64,000 bases of DNA, taken from positions 1 through 64,000 of the forward strand of contig NZ_QVEX01000006.1 of assembly GCF_003434055.1 (NCBI RefSeq), in the 5' to 3' direction. The notes under the pieces are model-generated. The model searched no databases. It was not told the DNA's origin and saw only the letters and a program-made list of their open reading frames with translations. This DNA is from Enterocloster aldenensis (lineage in GTDB: Bacteria > Bacillota > Clostridia > Lachnospirales > Lachnospiraceae). Of this stretch, positions 47,814 through 57,200 are shown in pieces. The translations under genes were made by a program, and so were the position numbers. The first letter of the stretch is position 1, and each line of letters starts with the position of its first letter.

Positions 47814-48485
47814 ATGATTGAAGTTTATCACATTGAAGATGATAAGGCAATTGCACATGCGGTCAAAGAATATCTTGAGCAGCACGATTGCCGGGTTTCG
47901 GTTTTTACAACAATGGAGGAGGCCAGGCAGGCCATGGTACGCCGGGTTCCCGCAATTGTGCTGGTGGACTGGAATATGCCGGACGGCCAGGGGGACATGC
48001 TGTGCCGGTGGATCCGTTTAAGATGGAGGGAGCTTCCGGTCATTTTCCTTACGGTACGCGGTGAATCCCATGATATGGTGTCCGGCTTCCGGAATGGGGC
48101 TGATGATTATGTGGTGAAGCCTTTTGAACTGGAGGTCCTGTATTCACGTATATGCGCATTGCTGCGCAGGGCAGGATATGCATCCGGGCAGTATCTTACC
48201 TGTGACGGTATCACATTGGACCGGAGCAGTATGAGGGTATTCTGCGGGCATGAGGAAGTCGCCTTAAGCCAGCCGGAATACCAGGTGTTATTGGTTTTAT
48301 TGCAGAATAAAGGCAGGACCGTGTCTAGGGAAATGCTTTTAGAACAGGTATGGGACAGTAATGGGAACTATGTGAATGACAATACGCTTACCGTTACCAT
48401 CAAGCGCCTGCGCGGCAAGCTGGGCCAGCCCTCCTGCCTGAAGACTATCCGCAGCTTTGGCTACCGTATGGAGGACTGCGTATGA
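47814..48485 (+). CDS. OmpR-family response regulator
   Basis: 223 aa. Receiver at 1-115 with phosphoacceptor Asp in VLVDWNMPDG (about residue 50) and Lys in VKPFE. C-terminal winged helix (YLTCDGITLDRSSMRVF...IKRLRGKLGQPSCLKTIRSFGYRME). The ATG at 47814 follows GAGAGGAC. The stop overlaps the kinase start by 4 bases (ATGA). Controls, by inference, the ABC transporter encoded downstream. Confidence 0.93.
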   Translation: MIEVYHIEDDKAIAHAVKEYLEQHDCRVSVFTTMEEARQAMVRRVPAIVLVDWNMPDGQGDMLCRWIRLRWRELPVIFLTVRGESHDMVSGFRNGADDYVVKPFELEVLYSRICALLRRAGYASGQYLTCDGITLDRSSMRVFCGHEEVALSQPEYQVLLVLLQNKGRTVSREMLLEQVWDSNGNYVNDNTLTVTIKRLRGKLGQPSCLKTIRSFGYRMEDCV

Positions 48486-49666
48486 TTGGACAGAAGAACA
48501 TGGGAATATTACTGGGATTCATGCTGTCAGCCTGCCTGATTGCGTCCTCCGTGACAGCCGCGGTGATGGCAGGGATGAATAACCGCACACAGTTCCAGCT
48601 GCTGGGCAGTGTGTGCGGAGACATCCTGGAAGAAGATCCGGAACTGGAACAGACCCTGCTCCCTGTGATAAAAGGAATCAAAAACCAGGCCGCATTGGCA
48701 GAAGATCACAATGTGCTTTTGGATTATGGTTACCGGCGGTCTGACTTTCTGAAACACACATCCGGATACGCCATCCTTCCTGCAACAGCTGGTTTTGGCG
48801 CCGGGGCCCTGCTGTTTTTCACTGTTTTCCTGTATTGGCGCAAAAAGGAATGTATGCGCATAAAAGAACTGACAGAGTACCTTGAAAAAGTGGATACAGG
48901 AAGCCTTGAACTTCTCCTGCCCGCAAAAGAAGACGGTTTCTCCCAGCTGCAGGATGAGATCTACAAGACCGTGACCATGCTGTATCAGACAAGGGAGGCT
49001 GCCGTAAAAGCAAAAGCAGGTTTTGCAAAAAACCTGTCCAATATTGCCCACCAGCTAAAAACACCCATAACAGCCATTTCCCTGTCCGCACAGATGATGG
49101 AGGAACATCCATCCAGGGATTACCTGGCACAGATTCACAAGCAGCTGGGACGGCTGACCCATCTGGAGGAGGCCCTGCTTCTCCTGTCACGCCTTGACGC
49201 AGGAATCCTTCCCTTGAAAATGGAGGCAGTGGATGTCTATACCGCAGTGAGCCTTGCCGCCGACAATTTACAGGAAGTGTTTGAGGCAGCCGGATTGTCT
49301 GTTGACATACCGGAAATGGGGGAAATGAAGATACTGGCTGACCTGGACTGGACCATGGAAGCATTGATGAACCTTTTTAAAAACTGTGCGGAATACACGC
49401 CCCCAGGGGGAAGAATCCATTGCGCCTGTTCCCAAAACCCCCTTTACACGGAAATCATCCTGTGGGATGATGGAAAGGGGTTTGACAAGGAAGACATCCC
49501 CCATCTGTTTGAACGGTTTTACAGAGGTAAGAATGCGTCTGGCAATGGAATCGGCATCGGCCTTTCCCTTGCCAGGGAAATCATTGAACGGCAGAATGGC
49601 ACAATCCGCGCAGTCAATCTTCCAGGCAAAGGCGCGGCCTTTGAAATCCGGTTTTACAGTCACTGA
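48482..49666 (+). CDS. Membrane sensor histidine kinase
   Basis: 394 aa. Two membrane segments (about 8-27 and 100-120) with a ~70-residue extracellular part. HisKA with the phospho-His in NIAHQLKTPITA (about residue 196), then HATPase with N box (LFKNCAEY) and G boxes (DDGKGFD, GNGIGIGLSLA). Pairs with the regulator just upstream. The architecture plus the downstream ABC pair resembles BceRS-like peptide-sensing systems. Confidence 0.92.
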   Translation: MIGQKNMGILLGFMLSACLIASSVTAAVMAGMNNRTQFQLLGSVCGDILEEDPELEQTLLPVIKGIKNQAALAEDHNVLLDYGYRRSDFLKHTSGYAILPATAGFGAGALLFFTVFLYWRKKECMRIKELTEYLEKVDTGSLELLLPAKEDGFSQLQDEIYKTVTMLYQTREAAVKAKAGFAKNLSNIAHQLKTPITAISLSAQMMEEHPSRDYLAQIHKQLGRLTHLEEALLLLSRLDAGILPLKMEAVDVYTAVSLAADNLQEVFEAAGLSVDIPEMGEMKILADLDWTMEALMNLFKNCAEYTPPGGRIHCACSQNPLYTEIILWDDGKGFDKEDIPHLFERFYRGKNASGNGIGIGLSLAREIIERQNGTIRAVNLPGKGAAFEIRFYSH

Positions 49667-49728
49667 GCAGTCACTTTGACCTGTTATGATGAAACCGAAG
49701 TCAGAATGACAGGAAGGGAGAAAAAAGC

Positions 49729-50409
49729 TTGGAAATTTTAAAATGTGAGGATTTGAGTAAGGTATATGGCTCAGGGGCCAGTCAGGTCATTGCCCTGGAT
49801 AAGATTAACCTCTCGGTCCATAAGGGGGAATTTGTGGCCATTGTAGGGGCTTCCGGTTCAGGAAAATCCACATTGCTGCATGTGATTGGAAGCGTGGACA
49901 GACCCACTGAGGGCAGGGTCCTCATAGAGGGCAGGGATATCGCTGCCCTGAATCCCACCCAGTCAGCTATTTTCCGCCGCAGGAAGGTGGGACTGGTTTA
50001 CCAGTTCTATAATCTGATTCCGACCCTGACGGTCCGGCAGAATATACTGATGCCGCTTCTACTGGACAAAAAGAAGCCAAACCAGGAATATTTTGACCAG
50101 CTGGTAAACTCTTTGGGCATTTCCGGTAAACTGGATGCCCTGCCGGACCAGTTATCAGGAGGGCAGCAGCAGAGGACCGCCATTGCCCGTTCCCTGATTT
50201 ACCGGCCGGCCCTGCTGTTGGCAGATGAGCCCACAGGCAACCTGGACCGGAAGAATTCCAGGGAAATCATCGATATGCTGAAGTTATCCAACCAAAGCTT
50301 AAACCAGACCATCCTGCTCATAACCCATGATGAGTCCATTGCCCTGGAAGCCGGCCGCATCATAACCATAGAGGACGGTCATATCATAAGCGACCGGAAG
50401 CGGGGGTAG
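49729..50409 (+). CDS. ABC transporter ATPase, MacB/BceA type
   Basis: 226 aa with Walker [10 protein letters not shown] (about 40-48), Q loop [14 protein letters not shown], signature LSGGQQQR, Walker B LLLADEPT and H loop LLITHD. The TTG start at 49729 follows AAGGGAG. Partner of the FtsX-type permease 4 bases downstream; together they probably expel or sense antimicrobial peptides. Confidence 0.93.
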   Translation: MEILKCEDLSKVYGSGASQVIALDKINLSVHKGEFVAIVGASGSGKSTLLHVIGSVDRPTEGRVLIEGRDIAALNPTQSAIFRRRKVGLVYQFYNLIPTLTVRQNILMPLLLDKKKPNQEYFDQLVNSLGISGKLDALPDQLSGGQQQRTAIARSLIYRPALLLADEPTGNLDRKNSREIIDMLKLSNQSLNQTILLITHDESIALEAGRIITIEDGHIISDRKRG

Positions 50410-50413
50410 GCAT

Positions 50414-52702
50414 ATGTGGAGGGAATATTCAATCAGTTATATAAAAAACAACCGGGCTTCCAGCATATCCATTCTTGCGGCGGCTTTTATATCGGCCCTG
50501 TTCCTTTCTTTTCTGTGCAGCCTGTTTTATGGTTTCTGGGTGTATGAGGTAGAGGGAATCATATTGGAGGAAGGAGACTGGCAGGGGCGTATTACATGGG
50601 ATATGGATAGTGACAGTGACAGGGATAGGGACAGGGACCGCCTCATGATGATACAGAACTTTGGCAATGTTAAAAAGGTAGTGGTCAATGAGGAGCTTTC
50701 CAGCGGACAGGAAATTGCTGCCGATATTTATTTCGAGGATGCCAGAAGCATTTTCCGGGACATGCCCCTGATTGCAGAACGGCTGGGGGCGGAGGAGGGC
50801 GCGGTTTCCTACAACCTGAAGCTTTTATCCAGATACCTGATTCATGATCCGCAGGATGATTCACCGCCGCTTTTAATGACATTTTACCTGGTCATCCTGT
50901 TGATGGTTTCCCTTTCACTGATACTGATCATCCGCAATTCCTTTGCAATGTCCATGAATGCGCGGATACACCAGCTTGGTATTTTGTCCAGCGTGGGGGC
51001 TTCTCCCGGACAGATACGGACCTGCCTGATACAGGAGGCGGTGATGCTCAGTGTGGTGCCGATTCTTGTTGGCAGCATGATAGGGATTGCCCTCAGTTTT
51101 GGGGTAATCCAGGCAATTGAACTGATAGCAGCAGATATCCCGGGCAGGCATGAAGCCGGTTTCAGGTATCATCCCATGGTATTCGTGGTGACAATCCTGT
51201 CCTCCTTTCTTACCGTGTTGGGTTCAGCATGGATTCCGGCAGGAAAACTGAGCAGGATGCCGCCATTGGAAGCTATCCGTAATACCGGCGAATGGAAGCT
51301 TAAAAAGGAGGGACATTCCCATATCCTGCGGTTCCTGTTTGGGATGGAAGGCGAACTGGCCGGAAATTCCATGAAAGCCAGGAAAAGGGCAATGTATACC
51401 TCCACGCTGTCCCTGACGCTTGCATGTCTGGGTTTTACGCTGACCCTGTGTTTCTTTACCCTTTCAGGTATCAGCACAAGATATACTTATTTTGAAAAGT
51501 ATCAGTCAATGTGGGATGTCATGGCCACGGTGGAGGATATGGATATAGAGGATTTCAGGATGACACGGCAATGGAAGGAACTGCAGGTACTGGACCGCGT
51601 AAGGGACCTGGCCGTGTATCAGAGGCTGGAGGCCGCTGCCCGCATTCCTGAAAGCGGAGAGAGCCAGGAACTGGCCGCCCTTGGCGGGATTGGCATGGTC
51701 GCGGGTCCTTCGGCCGAAAAAGTGAATGATGCATGGCTGGTACGGGCGCCTGTAGTTGTGCTGGATGATGACAGCTTCATGGAATACTGCAGTAGGATTG
51801 GGGCCCTGCCGCGGCTTGACGGAGCCATTGTCCTGAACCGGATATGGGACAGCTTAAACAGCAGCTTCCGATATCCCATCTATATTCCTTATGTGGATGA
51901 AAGCCTTGGGACGGTTGTGCTGCAGGAGGGCAAAACGTCGGGAAGCGGGACAGGAGAGGCACTGGCAGGAACAGGGCAGAATGAAAGCAGACAAAAAGAA
52001 GCCGTGGAAATCCCGGTCATTGCCTATACGCAGGAGGTCCCTGTTTTGAGGGAGGAGTATGACAGCCATTCATTGGTACAGTTCATCCCTCTGTCTTTGT
52101 GGGAAGAAATATCCGTGAACATAGGGGAAGGGCGGCAGGATACCTGTATACGGATACTGGCTGCAGAGGGGGCTTCCCTGGCAGACCTGGATGCGCTGGA
52201 GAACGATATGCTGGAGCTGTTTGGCGGGCAGTATGGGATTGGGATTGAGAACCGTATCCAGGAGAAAATCACCAATGATTACATGATTTTTGGATATGAG
52301 CTGATTCTTGGCGGCCTTTGCTCCATACTTGGGCTGATTGGAATCGCCAATGTGTTTTCCAATACATTAGGCTTCCTGCGCCAGAGAAGGCGGGAGTTTG
52401 CCCGGTATATGTCCATTGGAATGACACCGTCAGGAATACGAAGGCTGTTTTGCATCGAAGCATTGGTGACAGCAGGACGTCCGATCCTCATTACCCTGCC
52501 CATTGCCGTGGCAGTAACGGGATTCATGATTAAGGCCAGCTATTTAGACCCCATGGAGTTCATGGCCCAAGCCCCGGTCATACCAATCCTTATTTTCTGT
52601 CTGGCTATCTTTGGTTTTGTGGCGCTGGCTTATTATCTTGGCGGGAGACGGGTAATGCGGTGTAATTTTTCCGACGCCCTGCGGGATGATACGCTGGAGT
52701 GA
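50414..52702 (+). CDS. FtsX-domain ABC permease, BceB-like
   Basis: 762 aa. First membrane helix at ~18-42, an extracellular segment, then an FtsX core with three helices (~155-290), a long extracellular domain (~345-620) and a second FtsX core at the C-terminus (~625-750), i.e. duplicated. Near residues 64-76 is a run DSDSDRDRDRDR encoded by a short hexamer-type DNA repeat. Context (response regulator, kinase, ATPase) suggests a bacitracin/lantibiotic-type resistance module. Confidence 0.88.
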   Translation: MWREYSISYIKNNRASSISILAAAFISALFLSFLCSLFYGFWVYEVEGIILEEGDWQGRITWDMDSDSDRDRDRDRLMMIQNFGNVKKVVVNEELSSGQEIAADIYFEDARSIFRDMPLIAERLGAEEGAVSYNLKLLSRYLIHDPQDDSPPLLMTFYLVILLMVSLSLILIIRNSFAMSMNARIHQLGILSSVGASPGQIRTCLIQEAVMLSVVPILVGSMIGIALSFGVIQAIELIAADIPGRHEAGFRYHPMVFVVTILSSFLTVLGSAWIPAGKLSRMPPLEAIRNTGEWKLKKEGHSHILRFLFGMEGELAGNSMKARKRAMYTSTLSLTLACLGFTLTLCFFTLSGISTRYTYFEKYQSMWDVMATVEDMDIEDFRMTRQWKELQVLDRVRDLAVYQRLEAAARIPESGESQELAALGGIGMVAGPSAEKVNDAWLVRAPVVVLDDDSFMEYCSRIGALPRLDGAIVLNRIWDSLNSSFRYPIYIPYVDESLGTVVLQEGKTSGSGTGEALAGTGQNESRQKEAVEIPVIAYTQEVPVLREEYDSHSLVQFIPLSLWEEISVNIGEGRQDTCIRILAAEGASLADLDALENDMLELFGGQYGIGIENRIQEKITNDYMIFGYELILGGLCSILGLIGIANVFSNTLGFLRQRRREFARYMSIGMTPSGIRRLFCIEALVTAGRPILITLPIAVAVTGFMIKASYLDPMEFMAQAPVIPILIFCLAIFGFVALAYYLGGRRVMRCNFSDALRDDTLE

Positions 52703-52843
52703 TTTCTGGTTTCACGTTTTTGGATTTTATGGTATAGTTACAGGGGGAATCCCTGGGGGCTTCCTGTGTAAAAGAGGATATTCCCTCCATTACCCGGGCC
52801 CCCATCCATAAAAAGGGAAATGACAGAAAGGTAATGACTGGCA

Positions 52844-53476
52844 ATGATACGCAGAGAAGATATGCTGGAATTAACAAGGCGTATGACACTTTCACGGACA
52901 TCCTTTACAAGGATAGCAGGATGTTATGTGGACAGGGATGGGGAGTTTGACGGCAGCTTCAATACCAACTTCCTGAAGCTGTCCGCAGCAGAACGGACAA
53001 AGAAACTGAAACTGGCAAAGGAAATCCCCTTTTCGCCAACAAATGTAAACCTGAAGAAATACGAATTTACCCAAAGCATGCGCAGACCAGGCAGTATGTG
53101 GCAGCTGCTGATGGCCATGAACGAATGCGGCCTGAAAAACGATGCATTGATGGATACTTTTTATGATGTTGTCATGGAACAATATCATACATATTCAGAT
53201 TATGCCATCCTTGTTTTCCATGACCGGTATGATATTCCGGCAAAAGCATCTGATAATGAACGGTTATGGGAATCAGAAGAGGTGTTTGAATATATGATCT
53301 GCGCCGTCTGCCCAATGACAGGGGAATATGAGCCGGGGAAGCCGGAGTGCGGATTTTTATTTCCGGCCTTTACGGACAGAAGCGGGGATTTGAACCATAT
53401 TGCGGTATACCAGGCAGATACCGGACATCCCCATGATGAAATCTTAGAGGTGCTTGGGCTGTCGGCAGGGGTTTAA
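52844..53476 (+). CDS. DUF4317-like protein, shortened
   Basis: 210 aa. The beginning (MLELTRRMTLSRTSFTRIAGCYVDRDGE) and the middle (LLMAMNECGLKNDALMDTFYDVVMEQY...ILVFHDRYDIPAKASDNE...YEYMICAVCPM...CGFLFPAFTDRSGDLNHIAVY) follow the DUF4317 family, whose members I recall as ~380-460 aa. Here the second half is absent and the protein ends after EILEVLGLSAGV. Either a compact variant or a truncation. Function unknown. Confidence 0.65.
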   Translation: MIRREDMLELTRRMTLSRTSFTRIAGCYVDRDGEFDGSFNTNFLKLSAAERTKKLKLAKEIPFSPTNVNLKKYEFTQSMRRPGSMWQLLMAMNECGLKNDALMDTFYDVVMEQYHTYSDYAILVFHDRYDIPAKASDNERLWESEEVFEYMICAVCPMTGEYEPGKPECGFLFPAFTDRSGDLNHIAVYQADTGHPHDEILEVLGLSAGV

Positions 53477-53498
53477 CAGGCAGATAAGGCAGAGGGTA

Positions 53499-53547
53499 TG
53501 GAAGGGAAGAGGGCATGGAAAGGAAGAGGGCATGGAAAGGAAGAGGG
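53499..53547 (+). repeat. 17-bp tandem repeat at a gene start
   Basis: GCATGGAAAGGAAGAGG is present twice in full with a partial copy before it. It overlaps the ribosome-binding site and alternative ATG codons of the vanZ-like gene. Confidence 0.75.
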
Positions 53548-53549
53548 GA

Positions 53550-54014
53550 ATGCTTGGTAATAAGGAGATGAAAAAGACAAAAGATAAATATCTGTTGGCA
53601 TTTTTCCTGATATATATGGTTGTATTGTTCCGCATCACTGTTTTCCGTTCCACCTTCAGCCTGTATCATGTCATGGAGAACGGAACAATCAACCTGTCCT
53701 TATTTCAGGATTATATTCCTCTCATCAGGCAGGAGAGATGGTTTCTGGTCCTGTACCTGTTTGTGGGCAATATTATCTGGTTTGTTCCATTGGGATGCGT
53801 GCTTCTGGCTTCCGGTAAGGTGAAGGGAATCTGGAGCGCGGCGGTATGCGGGTTATGTTTATCCCTTATTATCGAAACATTACAGTATATATTTGGGACA
53901 GGCGTGTCAGAACTGGATGATTTGGTATTAAATACAATGGGGACATGGATTGGCGCGGCAATGGTCCGGCTGTGCCGGCATTACCGGCGCGGTCAGGGAC
54001 GGTATCAGGAATAA
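53550..54014 (+). CDS. VanZ-family membrane protein
   Basis: 154 aa with four predicted membrane helices. VLFRITVFRSTF, GNIIWFVPLGCVL, SLIIETLQYIFGTGVSELDDLVLNTMGTWIG are the VanZ signature, including the conserved E..Q and DxDD-like charges. VanZ proteins give low-level teicoplanin resistance in some hosts. I prefer the ATG at 53550 with AAGAGGGG before it; an in-frame ATG at 53532 within the tandem repeat is possible. Last chromosomal gene before the prophage. Confidence 0.85.
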   Translation: MLGNKEMKKTKDKYLLAFFLIYMVVLFRITVFRSTFSLYHVMENGTINLSLFQDYIPLIRQERWFLVLYLFVGNIIWFVPLGCVLLASGKVKGIWSAAVCGLCLSLIIETLQYIFGTGVSELDDLVLNTMGTWIGAAMVRLCRHYRRGQGRYQE

Positions 54015-54057
54015 AATTATTAGCAATCATGTTCCAGACAGTCCAAAGATTGCAAGG

Positions 54058-54080
54058 CCCCCGCTAGGGTAACACGGGGG
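54058..54080 (+). terminator. Possible terminator after vanZ-like gene
   Basis: CCCCCG / CGGGGG stem with an 11-base loop; no T-run. Lies between the last chromosomal gene and the prophage boundary. Confidence 0.35.
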
Positions 54081-54155
54081 TACTAAATACAAGGTATACA
54101 GTGTATATAACAAGCCTATGTTGGATACGAAAGAGTCATCCACTCTAACGCAGAC

Positions 54156-54189
54156 AACTATTCGCGAAAGTCTAGTTTAACGAATAGTT
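54156..54189. other. Left attachment-like site
   Basis: AACTATTC (54156-54163), 6-base spacer, then the 20-mer GTCTAGTTTAACGAATAGTT (54170-54189), so that AACTATTCG and CGAATAGTT form 9-base inverted arms. The same 20-mer with an AACTATTC arm recurs at 62590-62624. Position between chromosome and phage genes marks it as attL; tyrosine (Xer-type) recombination is inferred. Confidence 0.65.
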
Positions 54190-54250
54190 AGTTACAAATT
54201 AAGCATTGATTAGTACATCTTTTAACAATTTGTTAGGGGGTGTATTTTTT

Positions 54251-55540
54251 ATGTCTAAGCGTATCATAACAATCATTTTAGTATCTCTCATATCATTGAC
54301 TTGTGCTTTTGGTTCGTTCGCGTCTGAAATTGCTACATCCTCTAATGCCCAATTAAATATTGCCACATCTAGTAATGCAATGCCTTTAGATGACTTTATG
54401 GAATCAGATGGTTTTGATATGTTGGATGTTCCTGTATTCATGTCCTCTGGTGATTTACCATCTGTATCTAATACGGTTGATTTTAGTTCTGTGCAGTTGA
54501 CAATGTATTATTATGATATGTCTAATAATGTCAAGTCTGTCCATGCTGGTTTTAATGGTTCTGGTTATGCTTCGATTGCGCGTCCATCTGATTATGCAAG
54601 ATTGAGTTTCATCCGTTTTAGATTATATCGTAATTCACTGCCTCCTTCTGGCATTTATGATGTATCTGTCAATTTTGCATCAAATACAGGTGTCACATAT
54701 ACAGGGGCTGCTATATATAGTCTTAAGAAAACAGCTAATGCTTCTTCTGATTCTAGTTATATTAATGTTGGTTTTACACAATCAAGTGGCGATTTTTATA
54801 TATCGAATGTGGTTGATTTAGGTAATGTGTATGAACTTGCATTTGATATGCGTTCTAATGATTTAGTTCCTCCTTATGGTGGGTATGTAAAGATTAATTT
54901 TACTAAGACCACTGCCCAACCTGATTATACTACTGCTGGTGGTTCTTATACGTCTGATAATGCTACGCATGATATCGCAAATAATACGGCCCAGCAGGTT
55001 GAACAAGGGGACACTATCATCGAATTAATCAAAAATACGATACAGACGATTAGTTCACAATTGACGGCTTTTTGGAACCAGCTTGCAGGTGAATTTACGA
55101 ATCTTTATAACAAGATGACCCAGCAACATTCTGAACAGTTACAGGCTGACCGGGATAATACGGATGATATCATAGCTGCTGAGGAATCCAATACTACGGA
55201 TATCATTAACAATGATAACCGTAATACTGATACGGTTGTGAATGGTTATGATTCTTCTAATCTTGATGAATCTGGTAATAAATTGAATGATAAGTTGCAG
55301 GAATATGAATCTGCTGAATCCAATATCCATGATACTGCATCCGGCTGGTTATCTGACTATACGATGCCTGATTTTGATAATTTTCTTAATACTGGCGGTA
55401 TCCTGTCGGCCTGTATCTGGCTAGGTGGTTTTTGGCAGACTGTGTTCGTGAATATGGGTGCTTTTAATATACCTGTCACTCTCTCACTTACCCTTGTTTT
55501 CGTGTTGATGCTTGTTGGTTATCATAGGTTCCGGAGGTGA
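54251..55540 (+). CDS. pIII-like adsorption protein with C-terminal anchor
   Basis: 429 aa. Signal peptide (about 1-24, cleaved after SFA), then two copies of ATSSNA, a beta-rich Ser/Asn/Tyr-rich region, a coiled segment with NTTDIINNDNRNTDTVVNG, and a final membrane helix (PVTLSLTLVFVLMLVG) followed by HRFRR. Secreted at one end and anchored by the other: the plan of inovirus pIII minor coat proteins that bind the host. I chose ATG 54251, with TTAGGGGGTG before it. First gene of the structural run. Confidence 0.75.
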   Translation: MSKRIITIILVSLISLTCAFGSFASEIATSSNAQLNIATSSNAMPLDDFMESDGFDMLDVPVFMSSGDLPSVSNTVDFSSVQLTMYYYDMSNNVKSVHAGFNGSGYASIARPSDYARLSFIRFRLYRNSLPPSGIYDVSVNFASNTGVTYTGAAIYSLKKTANASSDSSYINVGFTQSSGDFYISNVVDLGNVYELAFDMRSNDLVPPYGGYVKINFTKTTAQPDYTTAGGSYTSDNATHDIANNTAQQVEQGDTIIELIKNTIQTISSQLTAFWNQLAGEFTNLYNKMTQQHSEQLQADRDNTDDIIAAEESNTTDIINNDNRNTDTVVNGYDSSNLDESGNKLNDKLQEYESAESNIHDTASGWLSDYTMPDFDNFLNTGGILSACIWLGGFWQTVFVNMGAFNIPVTLSLTLVFVLMLVGYHRFRR

Positions 55541-55544
55541 TCCC

Positions 55545-55763
55545 ATGTTTAATTTCTTTGAGTCGATTGCGAACCTGATTGGATTTATCATCAACTTTTT
55601 TATATCTGCTATACAGATGCTTCTTACGGTCATTACCCAGATACCTGTAGCCCTTACCTTTATTGCTTCTGCTGTGGTGTATCTTCCGGCGTATTTAAAG
55701 ACGTTCGCTTTACTCTTTGTTGGTACCTGTGTGATTTTCAATATCATTAATAAGGGGGATTGA
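55545..55763 (+). CDS. Small membrane protein (72 aa), minor-coat candidate
   Basis: Two hydrophobic segments (about 8-30 and 38-66) separated by a short QIP turn. GGAGGTGA lies inside the end of the preceding gene, so translation follows directly. Size and position match pVI/pVII/pIX-like minor coat or assembly proteins of filamentous phages; no specific homology recognised. Confidence 0.6.
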   Translation: MFNFFESIANLIGFIINFFISAIQMLLTVITQIPVALTFIASAVVYLPAYLKTFALLFVGTCVIFNIINKGD

Positions 55764-55764
55764 C

Positions 55765-56013
55765 ATGGCTGGTTTTTTTATATTCATTGCATCAATGTTT
55801 TCAGACCTTGTTGGGCTGTATTTTGATTTACCTTTCCTTGATGGTGTTTCCCTTGGTGATATTCTTGTAGCGATTGCTATCCTTGGTGTTGTTGCTTCTG
55901 CCCTGGTTGGTCAGCTTTCTTCTTTTAATCTTCGTCATGAGGCATCAGAAGCAAATAGGGTCGAATCTGAAAATCAACGGTGGCTTAGTAAAACGGATGA
56001 TTATGGACGATAG
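55765..56013 (+). CDS. Small membrane protein (82 aa)
   Basis: Hydrophobic segments at about 3-20 and 30-50, then a charged cytoplasmic tail (RHEASEANRVESENQRWLSKTDDYGR). It starts one base after the stop of the previous gene, preceded by AAGGGGG. Filamentous-phage structural or assembly protein by context only. Confidence 0.55.
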   Translation: MAGFFIFIASMFSDLVGLYFDLPFLDGVSLGDILVAIAILGVVASALVGQLSSFNLRHEASEANRVESENQRWLSKTDDYGR

Positions 56014-56024
56014 GGGTGTTGTAT

Positions 56025-56183
56025 ATGGATGTGCTTGTTACTCTTTACCGTTGGCTGTTTGATACTGTTAAATCATTCTATATGTTTCTTTACCAGGATG
56101 CTGGATGGATTGGTATATCAATCATTGGTATTGCTGTATTGAAGCGTATCGTTAATCTGATAAGGAGGGCGCATGGTCATTGA
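56025..56183 (+). CDS. Small membrane protein (52 aa)
   Basis: MDVLVTLYRWLFDTVKSFYMFL... with one membrane helix (GWIGISIIGIAVL) and a basic tail KRIVNLIRRAHGH. The size and topology are those of pVII/pIX-type minor coat proteins. It overlaps the next gene by 11 bases. Confidence 0.55.
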   Translation: MDVLVTLYRWLFDTVKSFYMFLYQDAGWIGISIIGIAVLKRIVNLIRRAHGH

Positions 56184-57063
56184 TTATGTTAAGCGTATGT
56201 CTGTTGTATTTTGTGCTTTGGCTGTTATCTCTATTGCTTTTGCAGTACCTGCCTATGCACGTACTGCAACTTCTTCCGATGCTGTGCGCGATACTGATTA
56301 TGATATTGCTGATTCTGAAGCTTTAGATGGTTCTGGTAACACGGATATGGATGATGTGTTGCCTGATGGTTCAATGGATGATGTGAAGGTGGCTGAAAAT
56401 GCGGCGGATTATGAATATCTTGATGATGATGAGGTTCTGCGTTACATATTATCCGAAGTCCAGATCATACGTGATTCCATGTCTGGCCCGGCGCTTGCTT
56501 CGCCGTCTGAAGCGGTTCCGTTGGAGGATTCGCAGGAAGGTACGGATGATGTTAGTATCCTTGCTCTTGATATTGATGACGCTGGTCTTTATGCGTCTGG
56601 TATTTCCTTGCCTGACCATGATGTAGTATGGGTTTCTGGTACTTTTGATGGTGAGCCATATACGCTTGTTGTCCCTGCTGTTACTTATCCGTCCCTTTAT
56701 GTCGGCGGGAATGGTGTCCTTTATAATGTATCCGGTAGTAATATTACCTGTAGGCTGTTTCCATCCGGTACATTCGACCCTTCTGATTATAATTACAGGA
56801 ACCTTACTTTGTATCCTATCCTTGGTAATAGTGCCAGTAATTTATATCGTTATGATTATCTGTCTTACATGACTTATTATTATCGTGGTTCCTCTTCCAC
56901 TTCTCTTTCGTCCAGTACCACTTATGGGAATTTTTATGTGGAGGATATTGAGATACAGCGTTCCATTGATGTCTCATACCGGACATATTATGTTGCTGTT
57001 TCCAGTTTCTTTGTATTGGGGGTGATTGTATTATGCTTTTGGAAAAACTCACGGCGCTTATAG
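56173..57063 (+). CDS. Secreted, C-terminally anchored phage surface protein
   Basis: 296 aa. Signal peptide at 1-29 (ending AYA), followed by ATSSDA, an acidic low-complexity stretch, ALASPSEA, then a beta-rich domain with many Tyr/Ser, and a C-terminal helix (FFVLGVIVLCFW) plus KNSRRL. It has the same layout as the 54251 product but a different sequence. Candidate second tip or pVI/pIII-partner protein. ATAAGGAGGGC precedes the ATG. Confidence 0.6.
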   Translation: MVIDYVKRMSVVFCALAVISIAFAVPAYARTATSSDAVRDTDYDIADSEALDGSGNTDMDDVLPDGSMDDVKVAENAADYEYLDDDEVLRYILSEVQIIRDSMSGPALASPSEAVPLEDSQEGTDDVSILALDIDDAGLYASGISLPDHDVVWVSGTFDGEPYTLVVPAVTYPSLYVGGNGVLYNVSGSNITCRLFPSGTFDPSDYNYRNLTLYPILGNSASNLYRYDYLSYMTYYYRGSSSTSLSSSTTYGNFYVEDIEIQRSIDVSYRTYYVAVSSFFVLGVIVLCFWKNSRRL

Positions 57064-57179
57064 GTGCCGTCCCTGCTGGTAGTGAGGATATAGTGTATGT
57101 TGTTGCATGCCTTATCTTACTATATATGTTGGACGAGTTCGTATCACTCGTCAAGATTGCCTTTAAAGGTTTACGTTAA
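57033..57179 (+). CDS. Small membrane protein (48 aa)
   Basis: MLLEKLTALIGAVPAGSEDIVYVVACLILLYMLDEFVSLVKIAFKGLR: amphipathic start, one helix, basic end. GGGGGTGA lies 10 bases before the ATG, within the preceding gene, which it overlaps by 31 bases in another frame. Coat-like by size. Confidence 0.5.
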   Translation: MLLEKLTALIGAVPAGSEDIVYVVACLILLYMLDEFVSLVKIAFKGLR

Positions 57180-57200
57180 TTGAAAAGGAGGAATGATTTT

